Positions 25,803 through 33,666 of a stretch of 64,000 bases of DNA are shown one piece after another. Source of the DNA: Vibrio gelatinilyticus (GTDB taxonomy: Bacteria > Pseudomonadota > Gammaproteobacteria > Enterobacterales > Vibrionaceae); NCBI RefSeq assembly GCF_022836845.1, contig NZ_JAJNNZ010000016.1:1-64000 (forward strand), written 5' to 3'. The translations under genes were made by a program, and so were the position numbers. The notes beneath the pieces were generated by a model. The model was not told the DNA's origin, did no database searches, and saw only the letters and a program-made list of their open reading frames with translations. The first letter of the stretch is position 1, and every line of letters starts with the position of its first letter.

Positions 25803-27659
25803 GTGCTAAACCGTTATCCTTTGTGGAAGTACTTGATGGTTGTGTTTGCCATTGCCATCGCTGCGTTATACGCGCTTCCCAACTTATACGGTGAAGATCC
25901 GGCTATTCAAATTACAGGGGCGCGTGGCGCCTCTGTTGATATGTCGACGCTGGATACTGTCACCGAAGCTCTAAATAAAGAGCAGCTCACTCAAAAATCC
26001 ATTGCACTAGAAAATGGTTCTATTCTTGTCCGATTCAATGACACTGATACTCAATTAAATGCGCGTGATGTCATTAGTCAAGCTCTAGGTAGAGACTCAA
26101 TTGTCGCTCTTAACCTAGCGCCTGCTACACCCGACTGGCTTGAGACAATTGGTGCTGCACCGATGAAGCTGGGTCTTGACCTACGTGGCGGCGTTCACTT
26201 CTTAATGGAAGTGGATATGGACGCTGCAATGGAGAAATTAGTCGCTCAGCAAGAAGAAGCTTTTCGAAGTGAACTGCGTGAAGAACGCATTCGATACCGA
26301 GCTATTCGCCCTTTGGGAACTGAAGCTGTAGAAGTACTACTTCGAGATGCTGAACAGCTAGCGTCGGCAAAAAAAGTACTAGAGTTGAAGCACCCAGATA
26401 TGGTGATTGTTGATTCTGACTCTAACGGTCGATTTACGCTCGTTGCGCGTTTTTCAGATGCTCGTCTTCAAGAAATTCGCAATTACGCCGTTGAGCAAAA
26501 TATCACTATCTTACGTAACCGAGTTAATGAGTTAGGTGTTGCCGAGCCATTAGTTCAGCGTCAGGGTGCAAGCCGTATCGTGGTTGAATTACCAGGCGTT
26601 CAAGATACTGCTCGCGCGAAAGAGATCCTTGGGGCAACAGCAACACTGGAATTTCGTGAAGTAGACAGCAAGGCCGATCTAGCCGCAGCTGCCAGTGGCC
26701 GAGTCCCGGCAGGCAGTGAAATCAAGCTTGATCGTGACGGACGTCCGGCTGTCTTGAAAAAACGCGTTATTCTTGGTGGTGCAAGTATCACCGATGCGAG
26801 TTCAAGTGTTGATGAATATGGCCGACCTCAGGTTAATATCTCACTTGATAGTGAAGGTGGCAGCAAAATGTCAGCGTTCTCAAGGCAGAACATTGGCAAG
26901 TTGATGGCGACCGTTTTTGCTGAGTACAAAGACAGTGGCAAACGCACTCCTGAAGGCAAAGTCATTCTTGATAAGCACGAAGAAGTGATCAACCAGGCAA
27001 CGATTCAGTCTGCTCTTGGTCGGAACTTCCGTATTACAGGTATTGACTCTGTGGCAGAAGCTCACAATTTGGCATTGTTGCTTCGCGCAGGTGCATTGAT
27101 TGCGCCGATCTCTATTGTTGAAGAACGTACCATTGGCCCTTCTATGGGACAACAAAACATTGATATGGGCATTAAAGCTTGTATCACTGGTTTGCTGGCT
27201 GTGATGATCTTTACTTTGATTTACTATCGTAAATTCGGCCTTATTGCTAACTGTGCCTTAATGGCGAATATCGTTTTGATTGTTGGTGTGATGTCGATGA
27301 TCCCTGGGGCAACCATGACGCTACCAGGCATAGCCGGTATTGTATTGACGGTTGGTATGGCCATCGATGCTAACGTTCTGATCTTTGAACGTATCCGTGA
27401 AGAGCTGCGTGACGGGCGTAACCCTCAACAAGCTATTCACCAAGGTTATGCGAATGCGTTTAGTACTATCGCCGATGCAAACATTACGACGTTGATTACC
27501 TCAACCATTTTATTTGCTGTGGGTACCGGTGCCATTAAAGGCTTCGCGGTTACGCTGTCTATCGGTATTTTGACCTCTATGTTTACTGCTATCATAGGAA
27601 CACGTTGTATCGTGAACCTTGCATATGGCGGCAAACGAATTAATAAACTGTCGATCTAG
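25803..27659 (+). CDS. secD: SecD, protein export membrane subunit
   Basis: A 618-residue RND-type membrane protein. One N-terminal helix (about 8-28), a large periplasmic domain containing GLDLRGGVHFLMEVDMD, and five C-terminal helices are visible. The conserved motif GMAIDANVLIFERIREEL (helix 4) carries the aspartate involved in proton/sodium coupling. It pulls exported chains on the periplasmic side with SecF. The start is GTG. This is the canonical locus (often SecD1 in Vibrio), not the secD2F2 locus preceded by the VemP arrest peptide. Confidence 0.96.
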   Translation: MLNRYPLWKYLMVVFAIAIAALYALPNLYGEDPAIQITGARGASVDMSTLDTVTEALNKEQLTQKSIALENGSILVRFNDTDTQLNARDVISQALGRDSIVALNLAPATPDWLETIGAAPMKLGLDLRGGVHFLMEVDMDAAMEKLVAQQEEAFRSELREERIRYRAIRPLGTEAVEVLLRDAEQLASAKKVLELKHPDMVIVDSDSNGRFTLVARFSDARLQEIRNYAVEQNITILRNRVNELGVAEPLVQRQGASRIVVELPGVQDTARAKEILGATATLEFREVDSKADLAAAASGRVPAGSEIKLDRDGRPAVLKKRVILGGASITDASSSVDEYGRPQVNISLDSEGGSKMSAFSRQNIGKLMATVFAEYKDSGKRTPEGKVILDKHEEVINQATIQSALGRNFRITGIDSVAEAHNLALLLRAGALIAPISIVEERTIGPSMGQQNIDMGIKACITGLLAVMIFTLIYYRKFGLIANCALMANIVLIVGVMSMIPGATMTLPGIAGIVLTVGMAIDANVLIFERIREELRDGRNPQQAIHQGYANAFSTIADANITTLITSTILFAVGTGAIKGFAVTLSIGILTSMFTAIIGTRCIVNLAYGGKRINKLSI

Positions 27660-27669
27660 GGAATTTGCG

Positions 27670-28617
27670 ATGTTTCAATTATTGAAAGCAGAGAAAACCA
27701 TCGACTTTATGCGTTGGTCAAAATTCGCGTTCATTTTTTCTATTCTAATGATCGCGTCTTCTATTTTTACCCTTTCGACCAAATGGTTGAATTGGGGGCT
27801 GGACTTTACAGGCGGAACACTGATTGAAGTAGGTTTTCAACAACCTGCTGATCTCGAAAATGTTCGTAGTGCACTAGAAGCAAAAGGCTTTGGTGATGCG
27901 ACTGTACAAAACTTTGGTTCTTCGCGCGACGTTATGGTTCGCCTGCGTCCACGTGATAATGTTCAAGGTGAGACTCTCGGCAACCAAATCCTGGATGCAA
28001 TCAAACAAGGAACAGGCGAGTCAGTAGAGATGCGCCGTATTGAGTTTGTGGGTCCAAACGTTGGTGACGAACTGACAGAAGCGGGTGGTTTGGCGATCAT
28101 CGTGTCGTTGATCTGTATCTTGCTGTACGTTTCAATGCGATTTGAATGGCGATTGGCTGCAGGTGCTGTACTCGCTCTGACACATGATGTGATCATTACG
28201 TTGGGTATCTTCTCGCTGTTGCAAATTGAGGTGGATTTAACCATCGTCGCAGCCTTACTAACGGTTGTCGGTTATTCCCTTAACGATACCATCGTTGTTT
28301 TCGACCGTATTCGTGAAAACTTCCGGAAAATGCGTAAAGGTGAGTCAGCTGATGTTATGAACAGCTCAATCACGCAAACTCTGAGCCGTACGTTGATTAC
28401 CTCGGGTACGACGTTGTTTGTAGTTATCGCGCTGTTTACCCAAGGTGGAGCCATGATTCACGGATTTGCATTAGCGTTGCTATTGGGTATTACGGTTGGT
28501 ACATACTCTTCTATCTACGTGGCTTCTGCATTAGCGTTGAAACTTGGTATTCAACGTGAACACCTAATGCCGCCTCAAATAGAGAAAGAAGGTGAAGAGC
28601 TTGATGAGTTGCCTTAG
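27670..28617 (+). CDS. secF: SecF, protein export membrane subunit
   Basis: A 315-residue partner of SecD, with six membrane helices. Conserved segments are LDFTGGTLIEVGF after helix 1 and GYSLNDTIVVFDRIRENFR in helix 4. The frame is open upstream into secD, but the start is the ATG at 27670, giving MFQLLKAEKTIDFM, 10 bp after the secD stop. It ends the operon and is followed by a terminator. Confidence 0.96.
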   Translation: MFQLLKAEKTIDFMRWSKFAFIFSILMIASSIFTLSTKWLNWGLDFTGGTLIEVGFQQPADLENVRSALEAKGFGDATVQNFGSSRDVMVRLRPRDNVQGETLGNQILDAIKQGTGESVEMRRIEFVGPNVGDELTEAGGLAIIVSLICILLYVSMRFEWRLAAGAVLALTHDVIITLGIFSLLQIEVDLTIVAALLTVVGYSLNDTIVVFDRIRENFRKMRKGESADVMNSSITQTLSRTLITSGTTLFVVIALFTQGGAMIHGFALALLLGITVGTYSSIYVASALALKLGIQREHLMPPQIEKEGEELDELP

Positions 28618-28632
28618 GCTACTCGCTTGTAT

Positions 28633-28662
28633 AAAAAAAGCCGCTCAATGAGCGGCTTTTTT
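28633..28662. terminator. Terminator after secF
   Basis: GCCGCTC (28640-28646) pairs with GAGCGGC (28650-28656) over a 3-base loop. The stem has A residues on the left and T residues on the right, so it works in both directions and also serves the convergent suhB. Confidence 0.9.
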
Positions 28663-28718
28663 AGTGAGTTAAACCCAAGAGAAATTACTTGGGTTTGAAA
28701 TCAGCTGTGACGGAGCTG

Positions 28719-29522
28719 TTATTTCATCATTGCTTCGTTGCCATTCTCGCGAATGTGCTTAAGCATAGACTTAACGCCGCGCGCACTAGATGCAACAACA
28801 TTACCAGACTTCATGTAATCGGTGCCGCCTGCAAAATCGGTGACGATAGCGCCGGCTTCGCGCGCAATTAGTTCGCCAGCTGCCATGTCCCATGGTTTTA
28901 GACCTAACTCGAAGTAACCGTCAACGCGACCAGCGGCTAAGTAGCATAGATCTAGTGCAGCTGAACCAGTACGACGGAAGTCAGCACATTCAACGAATAG
29001 TGCAGACATGATTTTAAAGTAGCTTTCAGAGTGTTGCTTTTGTTTGAATGGAAAACCTGTTGCAAGAACAGTACCTTGAAGGTCTTTAAGTTGTTTTACA
29101 CGCATACGAGCATTGTTTAATTGAGCTCCTGCACCACGTTGAGCAGTGAATAGCTCGTTTATCATAGGGTCGTAAACACAGGCAACTTCAGTCTTGCCTT
29201 TGATGCGAACAGCGATGGATACAGAGAAGTGTGGAATACCGCGCACAAAGTTATTCGTGCCATCCAGTGGGTCAATGATCCATTGTACGTCACTATCTTT
29301 ACCTTCCATTAGACCGCTTTCTTCAGCAACGATGCTGTGATCTGGATAAGAGTTCTTGATAGTATCGATGATTAACGCTTCGGCTTCTTTGTCGATGTTA
29401 GTAACAAAGTCATTCGTGCCTTTCTGTACTGACTCAATTTTGTCAGTATTTTCAAGTGATTTAGCAATATGATTGCCGGCTTTACGCGCAGCGCGTATAG
29501 CAATATTAAGCATTGGATGCAT
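28719..29522 (-). CDS. suhB: SuhB, inositol monophosphatase family / Nus factor
   Basis: A 267-residue enzyme of the inositol monophosphatase superfamily. The metal-binding motif WIIDPLDGTNNF and the C-terminal WDMAAGELIAREAGA are intact. In E. coli SuhB also joins the rRNA antitermination complex. It is divergent from trmJ, as in E. coli. Confidence 0.95.
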   Translation of the reverse strand: MHPMLNIAIRAARKAGNHIAKSLENTDKIESVQKGTNDFVTNIDKEAEALIIDTIKNSYPDHSIVAEESGLMEGKDSDVQWIIDPLDGTNNFVRGIPHFSVSIAVRIKGKTEVACVYDPMINELFTAQRGAGAQLNNARMRVKQLKDLQGTVLATGFPFKQKQHSESYFKIMSALFVECADFRRTGSAALDLCYLAAGRVDGYFELGLKPWDMAAGELIAREAGAIVTDFAGGTDYMKSGNVVASSARGVKSMLKHIRENGNEAMMK

Positions 29523-29699
29523 AAAAATTTTCCCAACGGATGTTAAAGAACAAAAAGCGGCGGGCAGTATAACAAACTTTTTGCAAAAAGGAAGTGGTTA
29601 TTTTTTGTCCTATTGAGGTGGTGGGTAATAAAAGAGCCTGACTATTATACTCTGGTTTATGTTACTATCTTGCGGTTTTATTATAGTGGTGTATTAAGC

Positions 29700-30431
29700 A
29701 TGTTAGACAAAGTAAAAATCGTTCTGGTTGGCACGTCACATTCTGGAAATATTGGCTCTGCAGCCCGCGCGATGAAAGTGATGGGGTTGAGCCAAATGGT
29801 TTTGGTGGATCCTCAATGCGAAATCGATGGCCAAGCCATCGCACTAGCAGCAGGAGCCAGCGACATTGCGCTAAATGCTAAGGTCGTAGCCACACTTGAA
29901 GAGGCTGTTGAAGACTGCGGATTGGTAGTGGGTTCAAGTGCCCGTTCACGTACGCTTGAGTGGCCGATGTTAGAGCCAAGAGAGTGTGGTGAGAAATTTG
30001 CTATAGAAGGTGAATCGCATACTGTAGCAATGGTGTTTGGCCGTGAAAGAACAGGCTTAACCAATGACGAGTTGCAATTGTGTCACTTTCATAGCTGTAT
30101 CCCTGCCAACCCAGAATACAGTTCATTGAATTTGGCGATGGCGGTTCAGACTTTCAGTTATGAAATTCGTATGGCCCACTTAGCACGACAAGAGCAACAA
30201 TACCCAGTGGCAGAGCAAATGGAATACCCTCGTCACAAAGAACTTGAAATGTTTTTCGAACATCTTGAAAAAGTGATTCTGGATACCCAGTTCATTAGTA
30301 AGGACAAACCAAATCAAGTGATGAATAAGTTACGTCGTTTGTTCAGTCGCTCTCGTCCAGAGACCCAAGAAATTAACACATTACGTGGTATTTTGACGTC
30401 AATAGAAAGGGCACTTTCGACTAAAAAATAG
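29700..30431 (+). CDS. trmJ: TrmJ, tRNA (cytidine/uridine-32-2'-O)-methyltransferase
   Basis: A 243-residue SPOUT methyltransferase. Motifs of the trefoil knot are VLVGTSHSGNIGSAARAMK, MVFGRERTGLTNDEL and NPEYSSLNLAMAVQ. It methylates the ribose of residue 32 in several tRNAs. The frame is open 29 codons upstream, but MLDKVKIVLVGTSH at the ATG at 29700 is the family start. It lies directly upstream of iscR, with 111 bp containing IscR sites between them. Confidence 0.94.
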   Translation: MLDKVKIVLVGTSHSGNIGSAARAMKVMGLSQMVLVDPQCEIDGQAIALAAGASDIALNAKVVATLEEAVEDCGLVVGSSARSRTLEWPMLEPRECGEKFAIEGESHTVAMVFGRERTGLTNDELQLCHFHSCIPANPEYSSLNLAMAVQTFSYEIRMAHLARQEQQYPVAEQMEYPRHKELEMFFEHLEKVILDTQFISKDKPNQVMNKLRRLFSRSRPETQEINTLRGILTSIERALSTKK

Positions 30432-30451
30432 CTTGTAATTTATAAATTTCC

Positions 30452-30476
30452 ATACCTGACTAATTTAGTCAATTAA
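30452..30476 (+). promoter_or_regulatory. IscR type 1 binding site, upstream (partial)
   Basis: This 25-bp site matches the IscR type 1 consensus (ATA, SYY, GACT, RWWWY, AGTC, RRS, TAT) up to the last four bases, where it deviates (TTAA). It directly abuts the downstream perfect site. Confidence 0.7.
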
Positions 30477-30501
30477 ATACTTGACTAAATTAGTCAGGTA
30501 T
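30477..30501 (+). promoter_or_regulatory. IscR type 1 binding site, perfect match
   Basis: All 25 positions fit the type 1 IscR consensus (ATA-CTT-GACT-AAATT-AGTC-AGG-TAT), the site bound by the [2Fe-2S] form. Located 42 bp before the iscR start, it should mediate autorepression of the isc operon when Fe-S clusters are sufficient. Confidence 0.9.
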
Positions 30502-30511
30502 GGAAAAATTA

Positions 30512-30534
30512 ATTCCACATAATCAATGTGGAAT
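30512..30534 (+). promoter_or_regulatory. Hairpin in the iscR 5' leader
   Basis: ATTCCACAT (30512-30520) pairs perfectly with ATGTGGAAT (30526-30534) around AATCA. The right arm includes the only purine-rich stretch (GTGGAA) upstream of the iscR ATG at 30543, so the hairpin could hide the ribosome binding site. Confidence 0.5.
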
Positions 30535-30542
30535 CGTGCGAT

Positions 30543-31049
30543 ATGAGACTAACATCCAAAGGAAGATATGCAGTGACCGCGATGCTAGATGTCGCACTTC
30601 ACTCGCAGCAGGGCCCTGTGCCTCTCGCTGATATTTCAGAGCGACAAGGAATTTCGCTGTCATACCTAGAACAGCTTTTTTCAAAATTACGCAAAGCCGG
30701 TCTCGTGGCAAGCGTGAGAGGGCCTGGTGGTGGTTATCGCTTAGGGTCTGAAGCGACCTCTATTTCAATTGGCACTGTTATTGCCGCTGTTGATGAGTCG
30801 GTAGATGCGACTAAATGCAACGGTAAAGCGGATTGCCAAGGTGGAACACGCTGTTTGACTCACACTCTTTGGAGAGATCTCAGTGCTCGTATCAGCGACT
30901 TCTTAAACAACATCACCCTTGGTGAGTTGATGCTAGACAATGAAGTTTTAGAGATTTCAGCTCACCAAGAGCTGGAGCATGCAATTGAACATGGGTTATC
31001 AAGAAGAAATACAAATGCCGCGCCCATCGGCATCAATGTTCGTACTTAA
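30543..31049 (+). CDS. iscR: IscR, Fe-S cluster sensing transcription factor
   Basis: A 168-residue Rrf2-family regulator. The N-terminal winged helix starts MRLTSKGRYAVTAMLDVALH. The [2Fe-2S] ligands C92, C98, C104 and H107 are all present, at the same positions as in E. coli IscR. Holo-IscR represses the isc operon; apo-IscR controls other targets. The frame extends 5 codons further upstream, but the family N terminus is at the ATG at 30543. It is preceded by two IscR boxes. Confidence 0.97.
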   Translation: MRLTSKGRYAVTAMLDVALHSQQGPVPLADISERQGISLSYLEQLFSKLRKAGLVASVRGPGGGYRLGSEATSISIGTVIAAVDESVDATKCNGKADCQGGTRCLTHTLWRDLSARISDFLNNITLGELMLDNEVLEISAHQELEHAIEHGLSRRNTNAAPIGINVRT

Positions 31050-31077
31050 GTGCGAAGCATTCACATTGGAGTAAAGA

Positions 31078-32292
31078 ATGAAACTGCCTATATATTTTGA
31101 CTACTCTGCAACTTGCCCAGTGGACAATCGTGTTGCCGAGAAAATGGTTCAGCACATGACGATGGATGGGACATTTGGCAACCCGGCTTCTCGTTCTCAC
31201 CGTTTCGGTTGGCAGGCAGAAGAGGCTGTAGATCATGCACGCGAACAGGTTGCGGAGCTATTGAATGCGGACCCACGAGAAATTGTATTTACTTCTGGCG
31301 CAACAGAGTCTGATAACCTAGCGATCAAAGGTGCAGCGCACTTTTATGGCAAGAAAGGAAAGCACATTATTACGTGCAAAACAGAACATAAAGCGGTGTT
31401 AGATCCATGCCGACAGCTTGAGCGTGAAGGTTACGAAGTTACTTACTTAGAGCCTGAAGAGAACGGCATTATCAATTTCGCTAAGCTCGAAGCGGCAATG
31501 CGTGACGATACAGTTCTTGTGTCTATTATGCATGTGAACAACGAAATTGGTGTTGTGCAAGATATTGCGGCTATTGGCGAACTTTGTCGTAGTAAAAAAA
31601 TTATTTTTCACGTCGATGCAGCTCAATCAGCGGGTAAATTGCCAATCGATGTTCAAGAGTTGAAAGTGGATTTGATCTCATTATCGGCTCATAAAGTTTA
31701 CGGGCCTAAAGGGATTGGCGCACTTTACGTTCGTCGTAAACCCCGCATCCGCTTAGAAGCACAAATGCATGGTGGTGGTCACGAACGTGGATTCCGTTCG
31801 GGGACACTAGCAACGCATCAAATTGTAGGTATGGGCGAAGCGTTTGCTATTGCAAAGCAAGAACTAGAACAAGATTACAATCACGCTCTACAACTTCGCG
31901 AGCGCATGCTTGCTGGCTTGAAAGGCCTTGAAGCAGTGACAGTTAATGGCGATTTAGAGCAACGAGTACCACACAACCTTAATGTCAGTTTTGCCTTCGT
32001 CGAAGGTGAGTCATTGCTAATGTCATTGAAAGATCTTGCAGTGTCATCAGGCTCGGCATGTACATCGGCAAGCTTGGAGCCATCGTATGTATTGCGAGCT
32101 CTTGGACTAAATGATGAACTGGCTCATAGCTCAGTGCGTTTCTCCTTTGGTCGATTTACAACAGAAGAAGAAATTGATTATGCTGTCGAGCAAATCAAGA
32201 CAGCTGTAAATAAATTACGAGACATGTCTCCTCTATGGGATATGTATAAAGAAGGGATTGATTTGGACACCGTTGAGTGGGCTCATCACTAA
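31078..32292 (+). CDS. iscS: IscS, cysteine desulfurase
   Basis: A 404-residue PLP enzyme. K206 in SLSAHKVYGPKG holds the cofactor and C328 in GSACTSASLEPSYVLRALG is the persulfide cysteine. It provides sulfur for Fe-S clusters and for tRNA thiolation. It lies 28 bp after iscR and before iscU. Confidence 0.98.
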   Translation: MKLPIYFDYSATCPVDNRVAEKMVQHMTMDGTFGNPASRSHRFGWQAEEAVDHAREQVAELLNADPREIVFTSGATESDNLAIKGAAHFYGKKGKHIITCKTEHKAVLDPCRQLEREGYEVTYLEPEENGIINFAKLEAAMRDDTVLVSIMHVNNEIGVVQDIAAIGELCRSKKIIFHVDAAQSAGKLPIDVQELKVDLISLSAHKVYGPKGIGALYVRRKPRIRLEAQMHGGGHERGFRSGTLATHQIVGMGEAFAIAKQELEQDYNHALQLRERMLAGLKGLEAVTVNGDLEQRVPHNLNVSFAFVEGESLLMSLKDLAVSSGSACTSASLEPSYVLRALGLNDELAHSSVRFSFGRFTTEEEIDYAVEQIKTAVNKLRDMSPLWDMYKEGIDLDTVEWAHH

Positions 32293-32326
32293 ATCTCAGG
32301 GAAGTAGAGGATTCGAGGAATAAATT

Positions 32327-32707
32327 ATGGCGTATAGCGAAAAAGTCATTGATCACTACGAAAACCCAAGAAACGTGGGTTCGTTTGACAAAGAAGATCC
32401 AAATGTCGGTAGCGGCATGGTCGGTGCACCAGCATGTGGCGACGTGATGAAACTGCAAATTAAAGTCACTGAAGAAGGTATCATCGAAGATGCCAAGTTC
32501 AAGACTTACGGTTGTGGTTCGGCTATTGCCTCTAGCTCTCTTGTTACTGAGTGGGTTAAAGGGAAATCTATCGATGAAGCAGCTGCAATTAAGAACTCTG
32601 AAATTGCAGAAGAGCTTGAATTACCGCCAGTGAAAGTACACTGCTCTATCTTGGCGGAAGATGCTATTAAGGCTGCGGTTGCAGACTACAAAAAGAAACA
32701 CGATTAA
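32327..32707 (+). CDS. iscU: IscU, Fe-S cluster assembly scaffold
   Basis: A 126-residue scaffold with the cluster ligands C37 (GAPACGDV), C63 (YGCGSAIA) and H105-C106 (VHCSIL). Its LPPVK motif, the HscA-binding sequence, is present just before VHC. Clusters are built on it with sulfur from IscS. Confidence 0.98.
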   Translation: MAYSEKVIDHYENPRNVGSFDKEDPNVGSGMVGAPACGDVMKLQIKVTEEGIIEDAKFKTYGCGSAIASSSLVTEWVKGKSIDEAAAIKNSEIAEELELPPVKVHCSILAEDAIKAAVADYKKKHD

Positions 32708-32752
32708 TCTCATTGTCGTCAGATAAGCACATAAATATTTAAAGGTTGTAGT

Positions 32753-33076
32753 ATGGCCATTTCATTATCAGAAGCAGCAGCAAGCCGAGTTAGGGCATTC
32801 TTAGATAATCGCGGCAAAGGTGTGGGTTTACGTTTAGGCGTGAAAACAACTGGCTGTTCAGGGATGGCTTACGTGCTTGAATTTGTAGATGAAATTAATG
32901 ACGAAGATGAAGTCTTTGAACATTCAGGTGTAAAGGTCATTATTGATCCTAAAAGTCTTGTGTACTTAGACGGCACACAACTTGATTACGTAAAAGAGGG
33001 CCTTAACGAGGGCTTTGAGTTCAACAACCCAAACGCAAAGAGCGAATGTGGTTGTGGAGAGAGCTTTAACGTTTAG
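32753..33076 (+). CDS. iscA: IscA, A-type Fe-S carrier
   Basis: A 107-residue A-type carrier with the three conserved cysteines C35 (TTGCSGMAY) and the C-terminal pair ECGCGES (99 and 101). It passes clusters or iron to target proteins. The final gene before an internal terminator-like hairpin. Confidence 0.97.
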   Translation: MAISLSEAAASRVRAFLDNRGKGVGLRLGVKTTGCSGMAYVLEFVDEINDEDEVFEHSGVKVIIDPKSLVYLDGTQLDYVKEGLNEGFEFNNPNAKSECGCGESFNV

Positions 33077-33084
33077 TGTCTTAC

Positions 33085-33116
33085 GAGAGCTTAGTTGTGA
33101 TAACTAAGCTCTTTTT
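33085..33116 (+). terminator. Terminator-like hairpin between iscA and hscB
   Basis: GAGCTTAGTT (33087-33096) pairs perfectly with AACTAAGCTC (33102-33111), followed by five T residues and only 9 nt after the iscA stop. Its features are those of a moderate rho-independent terminator inside the isc operon, which would lower hscBA-fdx-iscX expression relative to iscRSUA. Confidence 0.75.
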
Positions 33117-33129
33117 ATGAGCAAACAAC

Positions 33130-33645
33130 ATGAATCATTTTGAATTATTCGGGCTACCAATTCAGTTTCAGTTGGATGGTAGCCTTCTTTCATCTCAGTT
33201 TAGAGAGCTTCAGCGGCGTTTCCATCCAGATAATTTTGCCACAGCTTCAGAGCGTGATCGATTGCTCGCAGTACAGAAAGCAGCGCAAATAAACGATGCT
33301 TATGATGTACTAAAGCGACCTTTGTCGAGAGCCGAATACTTGCTAGCAATCAATAATGTCGATATTCGTGCTGAACAGCAAACGATGCAAGACCCGATGT
33401 TCTTGATGGAGCAAATGGAGTTGCGTGAAGAGCTCGAAAGTATTGGTGAAGCCGCAGATCCAGAAAATCAACTCTTTGATTTTGACCAAAAGGTCGGCAA
33501 AATGCACCAATCCCTTCTGACCCAGCTTGAGCAAGAGCTCAATGAAAAACAGTGGGCAGAAGCTGCAAACGACGTAAGAAAATTAAAGTTTATCGCCAAG
33601 TTAAAGTGCGAAATTGAGCGACTGGAAGATAAGTTGCTCGGTTAA
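33130..33645 (+). CDS. hscB: HscB, J-domain co-chaperone
   Basis: A 171-residue co-chaperone. The N-terminal J domain contains H32-P33-D34 (RRFHPDNFA), which stimulates the HscA ATPase; the C-terminal three-helix bundle (about 90-170) binds IscU. Confidence 0.96.
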   Translation: MNHFELFGLPIQFQLDGSLLSSQFRELQRRFHPDNFATASERDRLLAVQKAAQINDAYDVLKRPLSRAEYLLAINNVDIRAEQQTMQDPMFLMEQMELREELESIGEAADPENQLFDFDQKVGKMHQSLLTQLEQELNEKQWAEAANDVRKLKFIAKLKCEIERLEDKLLG

Positions 33646-33666
33646 AAGATTACCAAGGAATATTGA

